35,764 nucleotides of DNA, taken from contig CAZEID010000020.1 in assembly GCA_964512075.1 (NCBI GenBank), positions 1-35,764 on the forward strand, given 5' to 3'. The stretch is from CAZEID01 sp964512075. GTDB lineage: Bacteria > Patescibacteriota > WWE3 > 9FT-COMBO-53-11. Under the pieces are notes generated by a model, which made no database searches, had not been told where the DNA came from, and was given only the letters and a program-made list of their open reading frames with translations. Numbering within the stretch: position 1 is the first letter of the stretch; every line of letters begins with the position of its first letter. Below are positions 29,674-35,764 of this stretch, one piece after another. The translations under genes were made by a program, and so were the position numbers.

Positions 29674-30594
29674 TTAGATCGCGTAAAGAATGAGAAAACT
29701 GAGAAGAACCCAAACCAGGACGGCTATTAGTAGGGGGCGGTCGGTTAGCAAAACTTTCTCCGGCGATTCTCCTTCCTTCTTCTCGTAAATTACGTAAAGG
29801 TAACGGGCGACTCCATAGATGATCAACGGGACCGTCAAAAGAGACCATTTGGGCGAGGCTAGGGTAGGAGGGAGGAAATCGGCAAACGCGGCGGAACCAA
29901 TCGGTGAAGTTTGAAAAGTGAAGATGGAGTAAGCCAGGGTGGTATAAGCCGCCGACATTGCAATCGTTGCGTCGAGTAGCGGGTCGGGATAGTGACGGAG
30001 AGTGGCTCGGGTAAATAGCCGCTGGTGCAGTTTGGACAGTAGGGTTCGCTCCGAGCGCCGCTTACCGAACGCCAACAACAGGGCCAATCCGATCACCGAT
30101 AGGACGAGCCAGGAAGAGATGGGGGTAGGGAGGACGAACGCCCCCGCGTAGACGCGCACGACGAATGCGGCTGCTACCCAAAGCGCATCTAGAATGATTA
30201 CGTTTCTCACCCACAAGCTGTAGGTTAGTTGTAAAAAAATGAAAAACACTGAAATGCCAAAGAAATACTGGTTGAATCTGGTAAACGTGTAGGCAAGCGT
30301 TCCTCCGCCCAAAAGAATCGCGAAGACTAAAGCCCCAGGAACGGGAAGCTCTCCTGAAGCAATGGGCCGAACCTTTTTTATCGGATGTTGGCGATCTTTC
30401 TTCCGGTCAACAATGTCATTAATAACGTAGGCGGTAGAAGAAAGAAGCGAGAAAACCAAAGCAGCTTCGAACAGGCGCGAGACCACCCCGGGTCGGAGGA
30501 TTCCCCCGCCAAAGAACACCGCGGCAAAGAGTGCAAGATTCTTGACCCATTGTCGGGGGCGGGCAGAGATGAGCAGCGCTTTTAGGTAATTCAT
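29674..30594 (-). CDS. decaprenyl-phosphate phosphoribosyltransferase-like UbiA prenyltransferase
   Basis: A 306-residue UbiA-superfamily membrane protein with about eight membrane segments. The first motif, YVINDIVDRKKDRQHPIKKV (57-76), followed by RPIASG, is the form found in the Rv3806c/UbiA group of decaprenyl-phosphate phosphoribosyltransferases (NDxxDxxxDxxHPxKxxRPIA). The N-terminus ISARPRQWVKNLALFAAVFF also agrees. The second site includes DALWVAAAFVVRVYAGAF and LLLAFGKRRSE. These enzymes attach phosphoribose from PRPP to a lipid phosphate, the start of lipid-linked arabinose or ribose donors for surface glycans. No epimerase (DprE1/DprE2) or arabinosyltransferase is visible here. The lipid chain length is not known. 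Confidence 0.85.
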   Translation of the reverse strand: MNYLKALLISARPRQWVKNLALFAAVFFGGGILRPGVVSRLFEAALVFSLLSSTAYVINDIVDRKKDRQHPIKKVRPIASGELPVPGALVFAILLGGGTLAYTFTRFNQYFFGISVFFIFLQLTYSLWVRNVIILDALWVAAAFVVRVYAGAFVLPTPISSWLVLSVIGLALLLAFGKRRSERTLLSKLHQRLFTRATLRHYPDPLLDATIAMSAAYTTLAYSIFTFQTSPIGSAAFADFLPPTLASPKWSLLTVPLIIYGVARYLYVIYEKKEGESPEKVLLTDRPLLIAVLVWVLLSFLILYAI

Positions 30595-30641
30595 GGATAG
30601 TTTCTTCCTCTATTATCTACCAACGATCAACTAATAATCAC

Positions 30642-30647
30642 TATAAT
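30642..30647 (+). promoter_or_regulatory. perfect -10 TATAAT, 6 nt before the ATG at 30654
   Basis: TATAAT ends six bases before the start codon of the following gene. No Shine-Dalgarno and no good -35 are visible. With a normal -10 to start distance, transcription would begin at about the ATG, so the mRNA would be leaderless. Confidence 0.5.
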
Positions 30648-30653
30648 GCTTTT

Positions 30654-31163
30654 ATGTTCCTCACTCCCCATACCGTTGCCGGCGTGGCGATTGGGGCGGT
30701 CGGATCGGACCCGGTTTTGGCCATCCCCGCCGCGCTTTTCTCCCACTTTGTCTTAGATTTGGTTCCGCACTGGGATGAGATCGAACCGGGAAGGTTGGCC
30801 GAGCGCTACCAGCGCCTCTCCCCGCGCTCATTCCGGATTATTCTACTGGATGCTCTATTAGGTCTTTCCTTCGCACTACTGTTTGTTTATTGGGCAATGC
30901 CGGATTACGGAGTAGGAGTGCGAATTTTGGCCAGTGCCGTCGCCGCGAACCTTCCAGACCTCTTCTATATCCCCCTTGCCTTCTTCGGTAAGAGGTGGGG
31001 TTGGGCAATGTGGGTAGTCGAACTTCAGGACAAGATTCAGGCTAGGTCCCGGGCGCCGATTCTTTTCGGGCTTTCGACTCAGCTTTTCGCAATAGTAGTC
31101 GGTTTGCTAATAGCGCGGCAAGAAATACTAGTCCAACTGCCGCAAGCTTGGCGAATCCTCTAA
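30654..31163 (+). CDS. integral membrane protein, membrane-bound hydrolase-like (DUF457/YdjM-like)
   Basis: A 169-residue protein with four hydrophobic segments. The N-terminal region MFLTPHTVAGVAIGAVGSDP, then FSHFVLDLVPHWDE, has His and Asp residues in the positions of the predicted metal-binding motif of YdjM/DUF457 membrane proteins, and NLPDLFYIPLAFFG resembles the second metal motif. The assignment is by pattern only. The last 122 nt overlap the 3' end of the convergent phosphoglycosyltransferase gene, and both ends look coding. The function is unknown. Confidence 0.65.
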   Translation: MFLTPHTVAGVAIGAVGSDPVLAIPAALFSHFVLDLVPHWDEIEPGRLAERYQRLSPRSFRIILLDALLGLSFALLFVYWAMPDYGVGVRILASAVAANLPDLFYIPLAFFGKRWGWAMWVVELQDKIQARSRAPILFGLSTQLFAIVVGLLIARQEILVQLPQAWRIL

Positions 31164-32439
31164 GGATTACGGCCGTGGCGGCGAGCGTTGCAACCACACC
31201 CCATTCTAAGAGCACAATTTGGGGATGACTCAACCCGGCTTTCATTAAGCGATGGTGGAGATGGGAGTGATCCCCCTGGAACGGCGACTTGCCCGAGCGG
31301 ATTCGGGAGAAGATTACTAATAGGGCATCTATGATCGGGACTGCTAAGACCAGGAGAGCGGTGCCCGTCTTGGCTCCCGAGAAGATGGAGAGTCCGGCGA
31401 GAAGATATCCAAGGAGGAAGGCTCCCCCTCCGAGGTAAATTTTGGCGGGAAAGAAGTTGAGAGGGAGAAATCCGATCAATGCCCCAGCCAAAATAACTCC
31501 CAAAACTGCCGTGGCGGGGGTGCCGAGCAAGATTGAAATTGCGGCAATTGCGAAGCTAGCAATGATACCAACCCCGGCGGCCAGTCCATCCAAACCATCC
31601 AACCAATCTACCACATTGATGAGGGCGAAAATCCAGATAATTGTGAATGCTTCACTCAAGTAGGGAACCGCATCAAAATGAAAGTACTGTTCTCCCAGGT
31701 GGGGCCAAAGCGGATTGCCGACGAAGGTTATCGCCGTTCCGCCGCTAACCAATGCTCCTGCGGCTAAAAGGTGGCCGATGCCCTGGGCCCAGAACGGCAG
31801 CGGCCGCAGGTCATCTACGGATTGGACTAGCGCAATAATTGCCCCTCCCAGTAGCAGCCCCTTGAGAGGGGAAGTTAAGGGAAAAAAGAGGATGGTTGCG
31901 GTGGCGAAAGAAAGGAAAAGCGGAATGGCTCCCAAGCGGGGAATCGCCCGGACTTGAGGGTAGGGACCGTGCGGTTGATCGAAGAGGTGGAGGCGATAGG
32001 TAATCCCAACAACGACCGCCGTGAGAATCAGGCTTAGAACAATGGTCGCGCCTAGGGGGAGGAGAAGGGGGTAGGTTTCTCTTTCAACCGCGGTAGTTGG
32101 AAGCGGAAAGATTCGGAGAATCCGCACGAGGGCGCTGGAAAGAATGACGCTTACGAATAGGGAAAGGAAAGCGGGAAAAAAGGCCGCCGCTCTTTCTCTT
32201 TGGCGGAGAAGCAATTCGGCCACGAAGGCGTTTCCGACCCAGAAAAATAACGCGAGGAGCGGAACCGACCAAAGAAGCAGCTTGGCTGCCAGTTCTTGTC
32301 CGGCAGTGAAGAGGAGGGGGACTTCCGCGGGTAAAGACGGATAGGCTAAAAGAAGGGCAAAGGCGCCGACGGCGATCGCTAGTGCGGCTAGCCCAAAGGC
32401 GCCGAGGAGGGTTGGAGTGCCGAAGATCTTAAGAGGCAT
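31042..32439 (-). CDS. WecA/MraY-family phosphoglycosyltransferase-like protein with extra N-terminal membrane module
   Basis: A 465-residue polytopic protein starting at the ATG at 32439 (MPLKIFGTPTLLGAFGL), overlapping the GT2 gene by 11 nt. The N-terminal 110 residues form a separate membrane module (LAYPSLPAEVPLLFTAGQEL) that recalls DUF1648-type proteins. The rest is GT4 family: PHGPYPQVRAIPRLGAIPLF, DD at 209-210 (SVDDLRPLPFWAQG), DGLDGLAAG at 281-289, and HSHLHHRLMKAG at 391-402. The usual FMGDxGS motif is YLGGGAF at 335-341, lacking the catalytic aspartate. Family enzymes transfer a sugar phosphate to undecaprenyl phosphate. Activity of this one is uncertain. Confidence 0.82.
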   Translation of the reverse strand: MPLKIFGTPTLLGAFGLAALAIAVGAFALLLAYPSLPAEVPLLFTAGQELAAKLLLWSVPLLALFFWVGNAFVAELLLRQRERAAAFFPAFLSLFVSVILSSALVRILRIFPLPTTAVERETYPLLLPLGATIVLSLILTAVVVGITYRLHLFDQPHGPYPQVRAIPRLGAIPLFLSFATATILFFPLTSPLKGLLLGGAIIALVQSVDDLRPLPFWAQGIGHLLAAGALVSGGTAITFVGNPLWPHLGEQYFHFDAVPYLSEAFTIIWIFALINVVDWLDGLDGLAAGVGIIASFAIAAISILLGTPATAVLGVILAGALIGFLPLNFFPAKIYLGGGAFLLGYLLAGLSIFSGAKTGTALLVLAVPIIDALLVIFSRIRSGKSPFQGDHSHLHHRLMKAGLSHPQIVLLEWGVVATLAATAVILRGFAKLAAVGLVFLAALLANRLLLRKAESKARKESAPGT

Positions 32440-33985
32440 TTTTTGCCGCCCGCCCTTTTGGCTCGGCCGAAATTGCAACTGAGCTTCGCGAGGACCGCAC
32501 TTTAGGGGTAGGCCAAAATTCCAACCGCTTGCCGATCATTAAGCGGGTTTCGGCATCAAGGTAAGGAGCAAAGTTATAGAGGAGCAGGTTGACAACGACC
32601 AGCGGACCCTCTACCCAAGTCCAGAGTTTCTTCCACCACGACCAATTTGCGGGCATTGGTCGCACAATCTTATTGCGGAAGATGGTAATCGGGAATAGGA
32701 TTACTAAAGCCGCGGTTAGAACCACCCCCGAGATTTTGGGGAGCAAGTATCCTAGGGTGGTGAGTTTAATTTCCGGGTTTACCAGGCTAAGGATGGCGAA
32801 CCCGAAAGTAATCAAAAAGGCCAGGGTGTACCAGATGGCAAATTTTTCAATCAGGTGATACAGTTTTGAGATTTTTAATCCCAACGGAACCTTGGTAGTG
32901 AGGAATCCCTTCATCGCGATCGGGAAGGTTACCACGCCCCAGCCCCAGCGCAGAAGCTGTTTGTACTGGGAAACGTGGGTGCGGAGCAGGCCTTGGTCTT
33001 GGACGGCGTCGGCGTAAACGGGGATGTAAAAGTGGTTCCCTTCGAACCGGCCTTCCTTTTTGAGAAAAGCGTTCCAGTAGAAAGTGGTGTCGTCCACCCC
33101 AATCGCGGGGTCCCAAAATCCGGCTTCAATCAATGTGGGGAGGGCCACGGAATAGCAGGACCAAGTGTCTTTGGTGTTCGGTTCTACTACCCAGGAAGAG
33201 AGAACCGCAAGTGTGATCGAGTTGGCCTGGATCCGCATCAGGGAAGGAACCTCCCAAAGGTTGTTGTCGAAAAGATAAACCGCGGTTTGATAGAACTTGT
33301 CGAATCGATGGGGATCGGTGAGGAAGGCGTACCCTAACCGGGCGAGGAATTGAGGATGAAGCCGCATATCCGCATCTAGGGTGGTGACGAGGAAGTCTTC
33401 CACAGGCAAGCCCCGCTTTTTGATTTCTTTTAGCGCTATCTTAGCGGCCCAGGTGCGGTTGGCAGCGGCTCCGACTGCCTCTCCTGGCAAACCGTAAGGA
33501 TGCGCGGTGGTCCAGACCGTTCCTAAACTTCTTCCGAATTTTTTCTTGATTCTTTCAATGTCGGCAAGGACGCGGGGAGCGAATTTTTCCTCTGCCGAAA
33601 AGACAATAAAGAGGTTCTCCTTGGGGTACTTTTGGTCGGCAAGAGAGGCAAACGACTCCGCCAAAACCTCGTAAGGCTCGTTCACCGCGGGGATAACTAT
33701 CAGGTGTTTGAGGTGTTCCGACCCCCAAATTTTTTGGAATTTTTTAGACCAATCAGTTTGTAGCTCCTGCCGATAGCGCCGGTAGCCCACGACTATTCCG
33801 ACGAGGTGGACAAGGGCGCGGTAAACCCAAAAAATTACGAGGAAGGTAAGGAAGAAGGCGACCGCTAACGGTGCAATTTTCCCTAGCCAAATCGGGGAAA
33901 GAACGACCGACCATGTGATTAGTCCCGGCAGAATCTCAAAAGCTCGCTGGAGAACCGCGTCGTATTTCTGGACTAACTTTTTCAT
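32429..33985 (-). CDS. multi-pass glycosyltransferase family 2 protein
   Basis: A 518-residue membrane glycosyltransferase starting at ATG 33985. A longer reading overlaps metG. Two membrane segments (about 22-66) precede the GT-A domain. That domain carries LKHLIVIPAVNEPYEVLAES, the DxD motif in TTLDADMRLHPQF (204-206), an acidic GVDDTTFYW near 296, and the QYKQLLRWGW acceptor motif, a QxxRW form. Four membrane segments follow, ending in a basic tail. The layout resembles cellulose-synthase-like processive enzymes. The acceptor and donor are unknown. It lies 16 nt after metG and overlaps the phosphoglycosyltransferase gene by 11 nt, so the three share a transcript. Confidence 0.88.
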   Translation of the reverse strand: MKKLVQKYDAVLQRAFEILPGLITWSVVLSPIWLGKIAPLAVAFFLTFLVIFWVYRALVHLVGIVVGYRRYRQELQTDWSKKFQKIWGSEHLKHLIVIPAVNEPYEVLAESFASLADQKYPKENLFIVFSAEEKFAPRVLADIERIKKKFGRSLGTVWTTAHPYGLPGEAVGAAANRTWAAKIALKEIKKRGLPVEDFLVTTLDADMRLHPQFLARLGYAFLTDPHRFDKFYQTAVYLFDNNLWEVPSLMRIQANSITLAVLSSWVVEPNTKDTWSCYSVALPTLIEAGFWDPAIGVDDTTFYWNAFLKKEGRFEGNHFYIPVYADAVQDQGLLRTHVSQYKQLLRWGWGVVTFPIAMKGFLTTKVPLGLKISKLYHLIEKFAIWYTLAFLITFGFAILSLVNPEIKLTTLGYLLPKISGVVLTAALVILFPITIFRNKIVRPMPANWSWWKKLWTWVEGPLVVVNLLLYNFAPYLDAETRLMIGKRLEFWPTPKVRSSRSSVAISAEPKGRAAKNAS

Positions 33986-34001
33986 TCTTGCGCTTTCTAT
34001 T

Positions 34002-35450
34002 CTACCCCAGGCGAGGAAAGAGAGGTCGGGCGGGGGCAATTTTACCGGTGAATTGCTTCCTAATCTCATCCGCGGTTTGCGGCGTGAAGGGCTCCAGGGC
34101 TTCGGCAATGTCCAAAATGCCCCCCAGTCCCTCTCGACCAACCACGAGCTCGCCAATTCGTTTTAACGACTTCCGGTTTTCCCACGGCCGCCTTTCACTT
34201 AGCCAGTTATCTAAGGCGGAGATATTTTTTTGAATTAGCTCCAGGGCGTTATCAAACCGGTAATTCTCGATTTGGGATCCAATCTCATGAATCAGTCGCA
34301 GTTTTCTTACTTTTTCAACCTCATTAATTTTCAAATTTGCCTTGGCGGCCAGGGTCGAAACCCTTGAGATCAGGTTTCCTAAGCTGTTGGCGAGATCCGC
34401 GTTGTAGGTTTCTTTGAGCCTGTTTTCCGAGAAATCCCCATCCTCAAACGGCGAGAATTTTGCTAGGAGGTAGTAGCGGACCGGATCGGCGCCATACTTT
34501 TCCGCGAGGGCAAACGGGTCGATTACATTTCCTAAAGATTTGCTGATTTTTCGGCCCCCCACCGTGAGGTAGCCGTGCACAAAGATTTCGGTCGGCCGAG
34601 GAATTCCCGCGGAGAGAAGGATCGCGGGCCAATAAACGGCGTGGAAGCGGAGGATCCCCTTGCCGATCACGTGGACGCGGTTTTCGTTTTCGAGCCAGTA
34701 CTTCTTGAACTTCGCGCCGTTTTCGGCATACCCGAGAGCATTGATGTAATTGGAAAGAGCGTCGAACCAGACGTAGATGACTTGGGAATCATCTCCGGGG
34801 ACGGGGATGCCCCAATCTTTTGCCCTCTCTCTGGAGCGGGAGATCGAAAAATCTTCCAAGCCTTGTTTGATGAAGGAAAGGACCTCGTTCTTGCGCGCGG
34901 GCGGTACGATTCTGAGCTCGTCAGACTCGATGAGCTCTTCCAGCTGTTTCTGGTACTTCGAAAGGCGGAAGAAATAATTCTCTTCTTCCACTAGCTCAAG
35001 GACCGTGCCGTGTTCCGGGCATTTGCCGTCAATTAGTTCCTTCTCGGTGTAGAACTGTTCACAGCCGACGCAATATCGGCCGCGATATTTCTTTTTGTAG
35101 ATATCTTGGGGATCGCAGGATCGCCAGAGTTTCTGCGCCCCTTTCGTGTGGCGCTCTTCCGTGGTGCGAATGAAATCATCAAAAGATAGATTCAGTGCGC
35201 CTTTCAGTTCCTCAAATCTCTGGGAACTTCGATCCACGAACTCCCGGACGGGGATGCCCGCCTTCTCGGCCGATTGAACGTTTTTGAGGGCGTTCTCGTC
35301 GGTGCCCGTCAGGAAGAAAGCGTCTTCGCCGATCTGACGGTGATACCGGGCGAGAACGTCCGCTTGGACTGCTTCCAAGGCGAACCCGATGTGGGGAGCG
35401 GCATTGACATAGGGGATCGCCGTGGTGACGTAGAACTTTTTTTCCTCCAT
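34002..35450 (-). CDS. metG: Methionyl-tRNA synthetase
   Basis: A 482-residue class I MetRS. The N-terminus MEEKKFYVTTAIPYVNAAPH carries the HIGH-type box PHIGFAL, and the KMSKS loop is GGRKISKSLGNVIDPF. A single zinc knuckle uses CVGCEQFYTEKELIDGKCPE with a His replacing the fourth Cys (PEHG). The C-terminal helical anticodon domain contains RVSTLAAKANLKI and NALELIQKNISALDNWLSER, with the W of the anticodon site. The C-terminal dimerisation domain of larger MetRS is absent. It charges initiator and elongator tRNA-Met. TATTAT lies 8 nt before the ATG and no Shine-Dalgarno is seen. Confidence 0.96.
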   Translation of the reverse strand: MEEKKFYVTTAIPYVNAAPHIGFALEAVQADVLARYHRQIGEDAFFLTGTDENALKNVQSAEKAGIPVREFVDRSSQRFEELKGALNLSFDDFIRTTEERHTKGAQKLWRSCDPQDIYKKKYRGRYCVGCEQFYTEKELIDGKCPEHGTVLELVEEENYFFRLSKYQKQLEELIESDELRIVPPARKNEVLSFIKQGLEDFSISRSRERAKDWGIPVPGDDSQVIYVWFDALSNYINALGYAENGAKFKKYWLENENRVHVIGKGILRFHAVYWPAILLSAGIPRPTEIFVHGYLTVGGRKISKSLGNVIDPFALAEKYGADPVRYYLLAKFSPFEDGDFSENRLKETYNADLANSLGNLISRVSTLAAKANLKINEVEKVRKLRLIHEIGSQIENYRFDNALELIQKNISALDNWLSERRPWENRKSLKRIGELVVGREGLGGILDIAEALEPFTPQTADEIRKQFTGKIAPARPLFPRLG

Positions 35451-35458
35451 TTCAGTTA

Positions 35459-35464
35459 ATAATA
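35459..35464 (-). promoter_or_regulatory. -10-like TATTAT, 8 nt before the metG ATG
   Basis: On the minus strand TATTAT ends eight bases before the metG start at 35450, just after the upstream stop codon at 35467-35469. There is no Shine-Dalgarno between them. This could be a leaderless start, or metG may be read through from the upstream gene. Confidence 0.35.
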
Positions 35465-35466
35465 TC

Positions 35467-35757
35467 TTAAGACCGGCTGAGGTAAATCTCCGAGAGGAGG
35501 AGAATTAATCCCAGCAGTCCGGCGTTGACCCAGGTGAAAATCCCTAAGAGCTTCATTCCGCCGAGGAGAAGAACGTATCCGGCGAGGAAAAAGGATCGGC
35601 GCGCGGCGGGGTAAAAAATGACTCCCGGGGCCCGGTCGGTGAGGATCCTCCCCCACTGGTGGAAAAGAAAGAGGAAGGTGAAAAAAACGGCGGCCGCAAA
35701 AGTTACTAGGAAAAAGATTCGATTAGAGAGAGGCTTCGGTGAAAAGTTGAAGAGCAT
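35467..35757 (-). CDS. small three-helix membrane protein, unknown function
   Basis: A 96-residue protein with three hydrophobic segments: RIFFLVTFAAAVFFTFLFLF, FFLAGYVLLLGGMKLLGIFT and WVNAGLLGLILLLSEIYLSR. It has a short polar N-terminus. Compact proteins like this, with no known family, are common in Candidate Phyla Radiation genomes. The ATG is at 35757, only 7 nt from the window edge, so an earlier start outside the window is possible. It lies 16 nt upstream of metG on the same strand and could share its transcript. No function is assigned. Confidence 0.65.
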   Translation of the reverse strand: MLFNFSPKPLSNRIFFLVTFAAAVFFTFLFLFHQWGRILTDRAPGVIFYPAARRSFFLAGYVLLLGGMKLLGIFTWVNAGLLGLILLLSEIYLSRS

Positions 35758-35764
35758 GTAAGCC

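Noticed and set aside
1..35764. CRISPR array, insertion sequence, prophage or integrative element boundaries
   Set aside because: No regularly spaced repeats, transposase or integrase genes, or terminal inverted repeats were seen in the window.
1..35764. UGA recoding as glycine (SR1/Gracilibacteria code)
   Set aside because: TGA ends several real genes at the expected position (3074-3076, 469-471, 9283-9285) and no in-frame TGA interrupts conserved domains.

Overview
The window looks like a chromosomal origin region of a Patescibacteria (Candidate Phyla Radiation) bacterium. I infer this from the gene content. There are paired TraC-like and VirB4-like ATPase genes, a DUF4012 membrane protein fused to an epimerase-like domain, PEGA/SH3 and muramidase-like surface proteins, and an O-antigen-ligase-like protein directly behind dnaA. 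Core proteins are compact: ValRS has 693 residues, MetRS 482, and Jag lacks its N-terminal domain. The base composition is moderately GC-rich. TGA is used as an ordinary stop (for example the VirB4-like and ligase genes), so this is not a UGA-recoding SR1/Gracilibacteria lineage. A finer taxonomic placement cannot be made from this window.

Layout. 1-3359 (+): a secretion/conjugation-type ATPase cluster (partial proline-rich protein, TraC-like protein, VirB4-like ATPase) ending in a small DUF721/DciA-like gene. 3373-6489 (-): a tight array rpmH-rnpA-yidD-yidC-jag-dnaN, read away from dnaA. 6711-11571 (+): dnaA, an O-antigen-ligase-like membrane protein whose 5' end covers a cluster of DnaA-box-like 9-mers, a membrane-anchored solute-binding protein, and a stand-alone catalytic core resembling branched-polyamine synthase BpsA. 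11643-13724 (+): valS, convergent with pdxS. 13763-18835 (-): pdxS, rplY, adk and the DUF4012 fusion. 18880-20824 (+): RNase HI, a nucleotidyltransferase and 3-methyladenine DNA glycosylase. 20889-22898 (+): groES-groEL behind a clear sigma70-type promoter. 23011-25500 (+): small membrane or secreted proteins, an FkbM methyltransferase and a peptidoglycan-hydrolase-like protein.

25510-28265 (-): a tRNA-Cys gene, hsp20, rarA, an unrecognised gene and an odd second tRNA-Cys-like gene, closed by a terminator. 28299-35764 is mostly cell-envelope work: a PEGA/SH3 protein, a decaprenyl-phosphate phosphoribosyltransferase-like UbiA enzyme, and an operon of a small membrane protein, metG, a GT2 glycosyltransferase and a WecA/MraY-like phosphoglycosyltransferase that lacks a key aspartate.

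Working together, the dnaA/dnaN/dciA set covers initiation and clamp/helicase loading. rpmH, rnpA, yidD, yidC and jag cover ribosome, RNase P and membrane insertion. The right half supplies surface polysaccharide and cell-wall functions. Several first genes of transcription units lack a Shine-Dalgarno sequence and carry a -10 hexamer only 6 to 9 bases before the start codon, which suggests leaderless transcripts. Operon-internal genes mostly overlap or abut.
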